Shown here: positions 15,001 through 22,492 of the stretch, piece after piece
Layout: the number at the start of each line of letters is the position of its first letter
Position numbering within the stretch: the first letter of the stretch is position 1
Origin: Faecousia sp.
GTDB lineage: Bacteria > Bacillota > Clostridia > Oscillospirales > Oscillospiraceae
DNA length: 30,516 nt
Reading direction: 5' to 3'
Assembly (NCBI GenBank): GCA_029258495.1
Contig: JARHYV010000311.1
Coordinates: forward strand, 1-30,516
Program-made: the position numbers and the translations under genes
The notes under the pieces: model-generated
What the model was told of the DNA's origin: nothing
What the model saw: the letters and a program-made list of their open reading frames with translations, nothing else
Database searches by the model: none

Positions 15001-16743
15001 TTATTGGAAGTGGGCGGAAAGATGGGCTGCCCGGTCGATGACGAACCGGAAGGTGGTGAACTGTCCGTCACATTCCACGCGTATGAAATGGTCTTCTCCG
15101 TAAAACAGCTTTAGCCGGGAATTGATGTTGTTCAGACCGATGTGTTCCCCATTTGTCTGCATAGATGCAGATGCACATTCAAAACGCTCGTTCAGCTGCT
15201 GAACACGCTCTTCCGACAGGACTTCACCATTGTTCCGGATCGAAAGTTCGATCCCACTGTCCACATCTCGGGCGCTGATGGATATCTTTAGTGGCTTGGC
15301 AGTGCCTCGGTATTTGAAACTGTTTTCGATAAACGGCTCCAGAAGGAATCGGATCGTCCGTTCCGCAAGGAGTTCTTCTGGGATATCATAGCGAATCTCA
15401 AATGGGATGTTTCGGATCTTTTGAATGGCAAGATAGTACTTCACCTGTCGGATCTCGTCTTCTATGGTGGTCATGAATTCCTCGGTGTTCATATTGTATC
15501 GGAGCATTCTGCAAAATGCGGAAATTGCACCGCTTTCCTCGTAGAGTCCTGCAAGCTCCATTCTTGCTGAGAACACCTCCATGGTGTTGTAGAGGAAATG
15601 TGGGTTGATCTGGTGCTGAAGAGCCAGCAGCTGGGCCTCTTTGGCAGCAGTCTGCTGCTGGATCTTCTGGTCAAGCAGGGTACGGATCTGCCTCATCAGA
15701 TAGTTGATGCGGTTGGCGAGGATAGAGATCTCGTCATTGCGCTGCAAAAGCTGATGAACAGGGGCATCCCCTTGATTTTCGGGGAACTCAAAATTATTTG
15801 CAATAGCAGTTTCCATGCCGTCCAGACAGATGTGGATATCTTGGATCGCATGGCGATTGTATTGAAAGAAACCTGCCATCAGAATGATGAACAAGGCGGG
15901 AATCAGAAGTGTCAATGTGATATTCAGTGCGGTCAGTTGGCTCCGACCGGTGATGACGAGAACATTAAACGGCCCCAAAGGATCTTCCTTGAAGGAGTAG
16001 ATGAGGTTATGATCGTGACCGGAGCATCCGGCAGCTGCCAGCGTGGCAGCCTGCTCTTGACTGAGTGGCAGCCCTGAGTAATTGTAGATGTAGCAGTTTT
16101 GCAGTTCTGTGGGAGCAAGCGTCTTTCCGGAGCCGGAATCAGTCACAGTAAAAATCCGCTTGGGAACCATCGCGTCCACAATTCCGATGAGATGCGGGCC
16201 AAGCTGGATCTTGTGCAGATAGTGATAGTAAGTTTCCTGTTCAGAGTAAATAGTTTGGGTGTATTCATCCGTGGGCTGTTCGCAAAGCCATATACTTTCA
16301 GCAGCGGAGTCACAGAACGATTCAAATGAGGAGGTTTTGTGGATAGAGTCCATGGGAAAGAATACGCCAAAGCCCAGAGGAATGTCATTGTTTGAGGTGT
16401 AGATCTGGAGCTTGATGTCCGACATGCTGTTTTTTTCCTTCACGAAGTCGTGAATGGTTGAGCGGTAGTAGAGAAGATCGGGAACAGAGCGGTACTCCCG
16501 ATCTAAAAAGTTTACCAGAGTCTGATTTTGAAGAACGGATTTGCAAATGTTTTCTGCAAGCTCAGTGTGCTGGTGAATGGAGTTGAGAGTCTGAACGGTC
16601 AGGGTTTCGTTCTGAGAGATGTCGTTTTGCAGCTGCAGTCGGTTGGTGCGGTATAGCAGCAGACCCAATACGATCATAAAAGGCAGCAGTACCAGAAAAA
16701 CAAAGGTCGTGAGAAACTTTCTGAAAAGTCGGTTCTGTTGCAT
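15001..16743 (-). CDS. YesM-type membrane sensor histidine kinase
   Basis: The kinase has 580 residues. Transmembrane helices at about 11-31 and 274-294 flank a large extracellular sensor. A HAMP-like linker (about 295-355) leads to the His_kinase motif LQHQINPHFLYN with the probable phospho-acceptor His382. The ATP-binding domain shows the N-box FIENSFKY and the G-box GEHIGLNNINSRL. This layout is that of YesM/LytS-like kinases, which sense extracellular sugars, often through a binding protein, and phosphorylate a YesN-type regulator. The start at 16743 is set by GGAGG nine to ten bases upstream; an open frame continues upstream but overlaps the regulator gene. It is divergent from its likely partner, with 106 bases between the start codons. 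The partner transporter is convergent to it, and 127 bases separate the two coding ends. Confidence 0.93.
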   Translation of the reverse strand: MQQNRLFRKFLTTFVFLVLLPFMIVLGLLLYRTNRLQLQNDISQNETLTVQTLNSIHQHTELAENICKSVLQNQTLVNFLDREYRSVPDLLYYRSTIHDFVKEKNSMSDIKLQIYTSNNDIPLGFGVFFPMDSIHKTSSFESFCDSAAESIWLCEQPTDEYTQTIYSEQETYYHYLHKIQLGPHLIGIVDAMVPKRIFTVTDSGSGKTLAPTELQNCYIYNYSGLPLSQEQAATLAAAGCSGHDHNLIYSFKEDPLGPFNVLVITGRSQLTALNITLTLLIPALFIILMAGFFQYNRHAIQDIHICLDGMETAIANNFEFPENQGDAPVHQLLQRNDEISILANRINYLMRQIRTLLDQKIQQQTAAKEAQLLALQHQINPHFLYNTMEVFSARMELAGLYEESGAISAFCRMLRYNMNTEEFMTTIEDEIRQVKYYLAIQKIRNIPFEIRYDIPEELLAERTIRFLLEPFIENSFKYRGTAKPLKISISARDVDSGIELSIRNNGEVLSEERVQQLNERFECASASMQTNGEHIGLNNINSRLKLFYGEDHFIRVECDGQFTTFRFVIDRAAHLSAHFQ

Positions 16744-16766
16744 GGCGATCCTCCTCCAAATAGAAG

Positions 16767-16795
16767 TTGAGCTTGATATGATTGTGTGATACACT
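16767..16795 (+). promoter_or_regulatory. Promoter for the response regulator gene
   Basis: TTGAGC (16767-16772) and TACACT (16790-16795) are 17 bases apart, about 55 bases before the regulator start. Confidence 0.45.
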
Positions 16796-16849
16796 GGTTT
16801 GGACAGACCGAGTGATCCGATCGCAGCCGTACAAAGGAGTGTAAAATCG

Positions 16850-17575
16850 ATGTATGTTTTAGTCGTAGATGATGATATGCTGATCTGTGAAAATGTAAAA
16901 TCCAAATTATTTCGGATCGCCAGCGATGGTATGCTGGAGTGCGAAACGGCGAACAGTGTTATTGAGGCTAAGATCGCCATCAAGACACGGGTGCCGGATA
17001 TCCTGATCACGGATTTGAACATGCCGGGAATTTCGGGACTGAGTCTGGTAAAGTATGTAAAAGAAAACTATCCGGATGTGCATATCTATGTGCTGAGCGG
17101 TTATGATGACTATCAGCTGGTTCGTCAGGCCTTTGTAAGCGGTGCAGAGGATTATCTGCTCAAGCCTATGGAAATTGAAGAGCTGCGGGAAAAAGTTGTG
17201 AATCGCGCGCTAAGGAATCAAACCAGACAGGATGAAAAGGAAGTAAGCTTTGAAATACAGTCTGCACTTGCCTTTATCGAAGAAAATCTGACAAGAGATC
17301 TGACCATGGACGAGGTGGCCGGCAGCATTGCGATGAGCTATAACTATTTCAGCAGACGGTTCAAGGAATGCACCGGATACAGCTTTCCGGAATATATCAA
17401 TCTCCGCCGCATCGATCTTTCAAAGAGCTATTTGCAGGATCCAAGCTTGAAGATTTCGGAAATTGCTTATAAAATGGGGTATAATTCCGCATCAACCTTT
17501 TCAAAGACCTTCAAAAAATACGAAGGCTGTTATCCGGCGGACTATCGCCGAGCCCATAGTATTACGGAGGAGTGA
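16850..17575 (+). CDS. YesN-type response regulator, receiver plus AraC DNA-binding domain
   Basis: The protein has 241 residues. The receiver domain (1-120) has the acidic pocket Asp7-Asp9, the phospho-acceptor Asp55 in ITDLNMPG, Ser83 in VLSGYDD and Lys105 in LLKP. A short linker leads to the AraC-type double helix-turn-helix (about 140-236), with ISEIAYKMGYNSASTFSKTFKKYEG in its second half written here as two adjoining motifs: ISEIAYKMGY and FSKTFKKYEG. It is shorter than many YesN proteins (over 500 residues), which carry an extra middle domain missing here. ATG 16850 has AAAGGAG ten bases upstream. It probably activates the GH30 and transporter promoters when phosphorylated by the divergent YesM-type kinase. 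A hairpin terminator follows at 17651-17685. Confidence 0.93.
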   Translation: MYVLVVDDDMLICENVKSKLFRIASDGMLECETANSVIEAKIAIKTRVPDILITDLNMPGISGLSLVKYVKENYPDVHIYVLSGYDDYQLVRQAFVSGAEDYLLKPMEIEELREKVVNRALRNQTRQDEKEVSFEIQSALAFIEENLTRDLTMDEVAGSIAMSYNYFSRRFKECTGYSFPEYINLRRIDLSKSYLQDPSLKISEIAYKMGYNSASTFSKTFKKYEGCYPADYRRAHSITEE

Positions 17576-17650
17576 TGCATCCAGTATAGCATACGCGGTT
17601 CGTTAAAAGCAAGCGGCATGGTCTTGTATGACGCTGTACGGATATATGTA

Positions 17651-17685
17651 AAACGAGGTTTCGCAGGAATTGCGAAACCTCGTTT
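17651..17685. terminator. Hairpin terminator between convergent genes
   Basis: A perfect 15-bp stem (17651-17665 with 17671-17685) with a 5-base loop lies between the regulator gene (plus) and the symporter gene (minus). The T runs are short on both strands. Confidence 0.75.
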
Positions 17686-17724
17686 GTGTATCTCGGGTGG
17701 ATGGATGCGAGAAGGGGATCTTGC

Positions 17725-19116
17725 TCACCGGAGCACCCCAAGAGCCTGAAGAAACAGGATCGACATAAGAGTGGGGGCAACAAACCGGATCATAAAGGTG
17801 TACAGATATCTTCGCTTGAATGGATGCCCGGAGGCAGTGATTTCTTCCACGATCCATTTTGGACGAATCACCCAGCCTACAAAAATGCAGGTAAGCAGGG
17901 AGATCAGCGGCATCAGAAAGCTGTTGCTGATATAGTCCATCACATCTAAAAGCTGACCGGTGGATCCGTTCGGCAGAGGCAGCTCAAAGTAGAAAATGTT
18001 ATAGCCCAGACAGATCAGTGCAGCAGCGGCAGCTGAGATTGCACCGATGACAATACACATCCGCTTTCGGGATGCGTGGAACACATCCATGCAGCTGGCG
18101 ACCAGTGTTTCCATGATGGATACACTGGAGGTGATGGCTGCGAATTCAAGCATGACAAAGAAGGCAAGTGCAACCAGGAATCCCACTGTCCCCATGCTTT
18201 GAAATACCTTTGGCAGCGATACGAACATCAGACTGGGCCCGGAGGCCATGGCATCGGTGCCGGAGAACATGTAAACCGCTGGAACGATCATAGCGCCGGC
18301 TAACAATGCCACAAGGGTATCGAAAAACTCAATGTGACCGATGGCCTTGCTCAGGTTGACATCCTTGCCTACATAGGAGCCATAGGTGATCATGATCCCC
18401 ATGGATACGCTCAGGGAAAAGAACAGCTGACTCATTGCGTCCAGCAGGATCTTCATAAATCGGGGAAGGGTGAGCCCATCGAAGTTTGGGATCAGATAGA
18501 TGGCAAGTCCATCCAGACCGGTTCGGACGACTCCGTCTGCATCAGTATGGCTCTGCATAAGGGTGTAAATGCTCACAGCGATGATCAGGATCAGCAGTCC
18601 GGGCATCACAAGCTTTGAGAATCGCTCGATCCCTTTTTCAACACCCAGATAAACGACCAATGCAGTGACAGCCAGAAAAATCAGCATGAATACAATGGGA
18701 GATACCGGAGAGGAAATGAACGCAGGGAAGAAGGAATCCTGAGCAGCGGCACTGCCTTGCCCTGTGAGATATACCACAATATATTTGGTGATCCAACCGC
18801 CGATCACAGTGTAATAGGTTATGATAATAGCAGGAACCAGAAAAGTGAGCTTTCCAAGAAATCCCCATTTGGGGCGAATACTTGCAAAGGCCTCCAGTGC
18901 ATTTTTTCGGGTGCGCCGACCGATGGCGATATCGGTGGAAAGCAGTGTAAATCCAAAGGTCAATACAAGGATCAGGTATACCAGAATAAAAATTCCACCA
19001 CCATCCTGTGCGGCTAAATACGGAAAACGCCAGATATTTCCCACTCCCACAGCACTTCCGGCTGCCGACAGTACAAATCCCAGAGAACCGGAAAATCCCT
19101 GTTTTTTCTGCTCCAT
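17725..19116 (-). CDS. Sodium-dependent symporter, NSS (SNF) family
   Basis: This 463-residue polytopic membrane protein opens with GFVLSAAGSAVGVGNIWRFP, the classic first helix of the neurotransmitter:sodium symporter family, whose unwound GNIWRFP region binds substrate and Na+. About eleven to twelve helices follow. The helix 6 region SQLFFSLSVSMGIMITYGSY and the Na+-site-like AITSSVSIMETLVA are also typical. Bacterial relatives (LeuT, MhsT, TnaT) import amino acids with Na+, so an amino acid is the likely substrate. GAGGAG lies eight bases before the ATG. The gene has its own promoter (19148-19176) and is divergent from an XRE regulator that probably controls it. Confidence 0.93.
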   Translation of the reverse strand: MEQKKQGFSGSLGFVLSAAGSAVGVGNIWRFPYLAAQDGGGIFILVYLILVLTFGFTLLSTDIAIGRRTRKNALEAFASIRPKWGFLGKLTFLVPAIIITYYTVIGGWITKYIVVYLTGQGSAAAQDSFFPAFISSPVSPIVFMLIFLAVTALVVYLGVEKGIERFSKLVMPGLLILIIAVSIYTLMQSHTDADGVVRTGLDGLAIYLIPNFDGLTLPRFMKILLDAMSQLFFSLSVSMGIMITYGSYVGKDVNLSKAIGHIEFFDTLVALLAGAMIVPAVYMFSGTDAMASGPSLMFVSLPKVFQSMGTVGFLVALAFFVMLEFAAITSSVSIMETLVASCMDVFHASRKRMCIVIGAISAAAAALICLGYNIFYFELPLPNGSTGQLLDVMDYISNSFLMPLISLLTCIFVGWVIRPKWIVEEITASGHPFKRRYLYTFMIRFVAPTLMSILFLQALGVLR

Positions 19117-19147
19117 GTTACCATCTCCTCACAAAAATATGGGTCTG

Positions 19148-19176
19148 ATTATAGCAAGCGGCCATGTTTTGCGCAA
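19148..19176 (-). promoter_or_regulatory. Promoter for the NSS symporter, with overlapping palindrome
   Basis: On the minus strand TTGCGC (19171-19176) and a perfect TATAAT (19148-19153) are 17 bases apart. A 10-bp perfect palindrome, TTTGCGCAAA (19168-19177), overlaps the -35 box and is a plausible operator for the adjacent XRE protein. Confidence 0.65.
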
Positions 19177-19205
19177 ATTGCAAAAAGTTTCTTCTGGATA
19201 GATAA

Positions 19206-19235
19206 TTGACAGAATTTGTTTCTCTGTGATAGAAT
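19206..19235 (+). promoter_or_regulatory. Promoter for the XRE regulator
   Basis: A perfect TTGACA (19206-19211) and TAGAAT (19230-19235) are 18 bases apart. The palindrome AGAATTATTCT (19231-19241) overlaps the -10, which could allow autoregulation. Confidence 0.6.
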
Positions 19236-19317
19236 TATTCTGCTAATATTCTGATTATGGGAAAAGAATAAAGTAAAATCAGGGAAATGTATAGTTTCAT
19301 GAAACAGGAGATTTGCC

Positions 19318-20043
19318 ATGAGTGAACTGAATGCCCATGTAGGCAGCCGCATCAGATCCTATCGCAGGCAGCGAAGGATGACCCTGCAGCAGCTTGCGGA
19401 CATCATCCATAAGAGCCGCGCCAGTGTGAGCAAATACGAAACCGGCGAGATCACACTGGATATCGAGACACTTTATGATATCAGCAGAGCCTTGGATGTG
19501 TCGGTCTATCAGCTGACGGATTATCAACCTGCAACAGAGGAGATCCCGAGCCGATCAGCCGGGCTTATTCAGCACAGCCCGTTTTTTCAGGCAGATCAGC
19601 TGTATTTTTACTTCTACGACGGTCGTTACCATCGTCTGAAGGATGGGATCATCCACATACATAAGACGGAGGATCCGGCTGGCAGCTGCGAGGCATCGAT
19701 GTTTATCAGTTCCATTGCGTCCAGTGGGCGCAGCAGTGGCGTCCATTATACGGGAAAGGTGGTATACAGTGATATGCTGATCCGGTTTTCCTTTGTAAAC
19801 CGCTATAATCCGTTGGAGGAGGATCTGCTGTATATTTTTAATCCTCTGGAGCTGCGAGAGGACACGGAGGGGCTGCTTTGTGGGATCTCCAGCGTGGATC
19901 TGATGCCATGCGCATTCAAATGTCTTGTGACACTAAAACCGCAGGAGGCCACGGAGGAACTGAAAAAGCGGGTGCTTTTCAGCAGTCAGGAGCTGCGCCG
20001 ATTGCAGAAATTGAATATGCTGCTGGTGAACAATCGGGAATAG
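19318..20043 (+). CDS. XRE family transcriptional regulator with unknown C-terminal domain
   Basis: The protein has 241 residues. Residues about 6-62 form an HTH_3/XRE domain (RIRSYRRQRRMTLQQLADII, then SRASVSKYETGEITLDIETL, ending near SVYQLTDY). The remaining 175 or so residues do not match a family I know. They are rich in aromatic and charged residues (FFQADQLYFYFYDGRYHRLK) and could bind a ligand or oligomerise. AGGAG lies seven bases before the ATG. It is divergent from the NSS symporter, with palindromes over both promoters, so control of amino-acid uptake is the likely role. The stop is TAG. Confidence 0.88.
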   Translation: MSELNAHVGSRIRSYRRQRRMTLQQLADIIHKSRASVSKYETGEITLDIETLYDISRALDVSVYQLTDYQPATEEIPSRSAGLIQHSPFFQADQLYFYFYDGRYHRLKDGIIHIHKTEDPAGSCEASMFISSIASSGRSSGVHYTGKVVYSDMLIRFSFVNRYNPLEEDLLYIFNPLELREDTEGLLCGISSVDLMPCAFKCLVTLKPQEATEELKKRVLFSSQELRRLQKLNMLLVNNRE

Positions 20044-20119
20044 CAATCGGGATGTACCAATAGGCAGCCATTTTCTCTGCCTGATAGCTGTTTATTCGAA
20101 ATTGAGGACAGATTTTGAT

Positions 20120-20977
20120 ATGAAAAATGAACAATTAAAGGAAATTTTGCGGCGCAGTCAGATTTTTTCCTACGGGGTCTGCGATTACGGGAAGATCACC
20201 GAATTTCTTCCCTGTCGGAATCGGGAGCGGATCCCTGCGGGGGCGAAGAGTGTCATCGTCTGTGCATTTCCGTACTATACCGGCGAGCATCCGGATGCGA
20301 ATGTCTGCAAATATGCGATGGTGCCGGATTATCACATTGTGGTGCGAGGGCTGCTGAATCAGGCGGCGGAGGAGTTGACACAGGCATTTGGCGGCTCGTT
20401 TGTGGGCTTTACGGATGTATCTGCACTGCCCGAGCGGGAATGTGCTCTGGCGGCAGGCTTGGGGTTTCCGGGGGTAAATGGGATGGTCATCCATCCGGAG
20501 TACGGGACATTCTTTGTTATCGGAGAGATCGTCACCGACTGCCTGTTTGATTTTGACGAGCCGATCACAAATCAGACTTGTTTGAAGTGCGGACGATGTG
20601 TGGCAAGCTGCCCTGCCGGAGCGATTTCGTGGCAGGGAGTTGACTATACTCGCTGCCTCTCGGAGGTGACCCAGAGAAAAGGGGAGCTGACAGCACAGGA
20701 AGAGGCGCTGATCCGGAAAAATGGTCTGATGTGGGGCTGTGACAGCTGCCAGAACTGCTGCCCCCACAATCAACGGCTGCCTCTGACTTACTTGGATGCA
20801 TTTCGGTCAGATGTTCAGCCTGTTGTGACCCGGGAAAATCTCAATGCCCTGTGCAAGACCAGAGCATTCGGCTATAAGGGGAAGACCCTTTTGAAACGGA
20901 ATTTGGATCTGATTGGCTGCGGCGAGCAAGGGACAGAGGATAGCTCGGCAGTAGCAGAAAAAGACCGGACGGTATGA
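20120..20977 (+). CDS. QueG-like protein with two [4Fe-4S] clusters
   Basis: The 285-residue protein resembles the epoxyqueuosine reductase QueG but is shorter, lacking the HEAT-repeat end. The N-terminal half keeps VPDYHIVVRGLL and DVSALPERE-type patterns, with Asp99 at the position of the QueG catalytic acid. The usual GKN motif reads GVN at 118-120. Ferredoxin-type cysteines follow: CLKCGRCVASCP (Cys154, 157, 160, 164) and CDSCQNCCP (Cys207, 210, 213, 214). QueG uses cobalamin and these clusters to reduce epoxyqueuosine in tRNA. This protein could do that or a related reduction. TTG 20102 would lengthen it by six residues. ATG 20120 is preferred, though GAGG lies a rather long 12 bases upstream. 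Its last codons and stop lie inside a terminator hairpin. Confidence 0.83.
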   Translation: MKNEQLKEILRRSQIFSYGVCDYGKITEFLPCRNRERIPAGAKSVIVCAFPYYTGEHPDANVCKYAMVPDYHIVVRGLLNQAAEELTQAFGGSFVGFTDVSALPERECALAAGLGFPGVNGMVIHPEYGTFFVIGEIVTDCLFDFDEPITNQTCLKCGRCVASCPAGAISWQGVDYTRCLSEVTQRKGELTAQEEALIRKNGLMWGCDSCQNCCPHNQRLPLTYLDAFRSDVQPVVTRENLNALCKTRAFGYKGKTLLKRNLDLIGCGEQGTEDSSAVAEKDRTV

Positions 20978-20994
20978 TGTACCGTCCGGTCTTT
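20960..20994. terminator. Bidirectional terminator overlapping the end of the QueG-like gene
   Basis: A perfect 15-bp stem (20960-20974 with 20980-20994) closes a 5-base loop. The TGA stop of the plus-strand gene (20975-20977) is in the loop. On the minus strand five T residues follow, ending the convergent serine hydrolase gene. Confidence 0.88.
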
Positions 20995-21043
20995 CTGTCT
21001 GTAAAGGGAAAGAATACTTTGTTTTCTGATGTTAGAGGCAGGT

Positions 21044-22105
21044 TCATATCAAATCGGCAAAGTCGCCGGAAGAAAAATCCTGCATCACCAGCTCATGAAA
21101 TGTACGGCGAACCTCCAGAAATTGTGTATTCTCCCGGCTGGGATGTACACGATTGGAAAGCAGTACGATATACAGCCCTGTCTTTGGGTCGATGACCAGA
21201 GAGGTTCCGGTGAAACCGGTGTGTCCGTAGCATTGGGGCAGAGCCAATTTTCCGTGGAAACTGCCGGAGCTTTGCAAATGGAAACCGAGCCCGCGGCGCT
21301 GATCCATTCCATCGGTGTAGGATTGGGCAGCCATGTGCAGGGTGGATGGCTGAAGAAAGCTGCGTCCGTCATGGAACCCATCGGAGGCGAGCATGGAGGC
21401 AAAGATCTCCGTATCGTGCAGATCGGAAAAAACTCCGGCATTTCCGGAAATACCGCCTAAAAACCGTGCGTTCTCATCGTGAACGGTGCCGTTGAGATAG
21501 CGGCCTTCTGACATTTCGGTGGATGCAAAATTTGTTCCGGATGGACGGTATCCGGTGTGGGTCATGTGGAGCGGAGTGAAAACCAAAGTATCCGCCAGCT
21601 GATCCAGAGGCTTACCGCCGATCTTTTCCAGAATTTTTCCCAGTACAATAAAACCCATACAGGAGTAGAAGACCTGGGTGCCGGGGGTACAGATCGGAGC
21701 GGATGCAAAAATAGCGGTAAGCACATCTTCCTTGTTTTGACACAGGTGTGCCAGATCGAGATATGGGACAAATCCACCGGTGTGCGTCAAAAGCTGAAAA
21801 ACGGTTACTGCGGAAAACGCTCCTGCGTTTTCAAAATAGTCACTGATTTTGTCCTGCAAATTCAATCGTTTCATTTCCAGAAAACGAAGGGCGACCATAG
21901 TTGTAGACATGATTTTGGTCATAGATGCCATATCAAATCGGGTGGAAAGGTCAGCAGGGACAATGGAAGGGTATATGGCTGCATTTCCGTATATATCGGT
22001 ACGGATTGATGTGCTGCGGATGCCGACAGCGGCGGCGGCACAGGGGGCAGCACCATCAGATACTGCCTGACGCAAATAGTCAAAGGCTCGGTCGAAATTC
22101 TGCAT
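21044..22105 (-). CDS. Beta-lactamase family serine hydrolase (class C/esterase-like)
   Basis: This 353-residue protein has penicillin-recognising enzyme motifs. SMTK at 61-64 carries the nucleophile Ser61 and Lys64. YSC at 147-149 occupies the usual YxN/YSN position. HTG at 295-297 replaces KTG and is followed by the family-typical LLSNRVHPS. Relatives include class C beta-lactamases, D-amino-acid peptidases and esterases; here a peptidase or esterase is more likely than drug resistance. ATG 22105 is preferred, with AAAGGA about 11 bases upstream. The frame is open to 22417 and an upstream ATG would add a cysteine-rich hydrophobic stretch, but it has no ribosome binding site. Without that stretch the enzyme is cytoplasmic. 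It is divergent from the Opp-type operon and may act on the imported peptides. Confidence 0.88.
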   Translation of the reverse strand: MQNFDRAFDYLRQAVSDGAAPCAAAAVGIRSTSIRTDIYGNAAIYPSIVPADLSTRFDMASMTKIMSTTMVALRFLEMKRLNLQDKISDYFENAGAFSAVTVFQLLTHTGGFVPYLDLAHLCQNKEDVLTAIFASAPICTPGTQVFYSCMGFIVLGKILEKIGGKPLDQLADTLVFTPLHMTHTGYRPSGTNFASTEMSEGRYLNGTVHDENARFLGGISGNAGVFSDLHDTEIFASMLASDGFHDGRSFLQPSTLHMAAQSYTDGMDQRRGLGFHLQSSGSFHGKLALPQCYGHTGFTGTSLVIDPKTGLYIVLLSNRVHPSRENTQFLEVRRTFHELVMQDFSSGDFADLI

Positions 22106-22280
22106 AAGGCAAGGTTCCTTTCCGAAATAATCAAGATAACAGCAAACTATCAAACAAAAGACTGTGACACAAAATGTGAAATTCTGTTTCATAACGAAGT
22201 AGGATACTCGTTTGATATAGTATGGGAATATGTAAGAAATCGCATAAGTTTCAGTCTGAAGATATGTCTGTACGCAGTAT

Positions 22281-22309
22281 AATCTACTGTGAATTGGATG
22301 ATGTGTCAA
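22281..22309 (-). promoter_or_regulatory. Promoter candidate for the serine hydrolase
   Basis: On the minus strand a perfect TTGACA (22304-22309) and TAGATT (22281-22286) are 17 bases apart. The untranslated leader to ATG 22105 would be about 170 bases. Confidence 0.4.
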
Positions 22310-22410
22310 TATAATTGTGTAATATAGAAATAATAATGAGCATATTATACAAAAGCTGGAATACCTACTAGGTTGATATGCTGAATTTATGAAACATGGA
22401 TAGTTTGAGT

Positions 22411-22439
22411 TTGACATTTAGTTTCACCAATGATATCTT
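22411..22439 (+). promoter_or_regulatory. Promoter of the Opp-type operon
   Basis: A perfect TTGACA (22411-22416) and TATCTT (22434-22439) are 17 bases apart, giving a leader of about 47 bases. Confidence 0.6.
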
Positions 22440-22492
22440 GTTATTGACATTAAATTACAGATTTGTTTCTGTTGAAAGAGGAGTGTTGCGGT

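Larger units (their letters stand above)
22106..22492. other. Divergent promoter region between serine hydrolase and Opp operon
   Basis: These 387 bases contain no convincing gene. They hold a leftward promoter (22281-22309), a rightward promoter (22411-22439), a second TTGACA at 22444-22449 without a good -10, and GAGGAG at 22478-22483 for the permease. A TGTGTCACA-like half-palindrome near 22160 is weak. I see no riboswitch. Confidence 0.5.

Noticed and set aside
12072..15071. A 999-codon open frame on the minus strand
   Set aside because: It lies opposite the YtcP-type permease and the sugar-binding lipoprotein, both clear family members with good starts. Its length follows from the rarity of TTA, CTA and TCA codons in those genes. 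Its product shows no family signature.
15001..17022. Longer N-terminus for the sensor kinase, up to 17022
   Set aside because: The extension overlaps the response regulator coding region, lacks a ribosome binding site and adds no domain. GGAGG supports ATG 16743.
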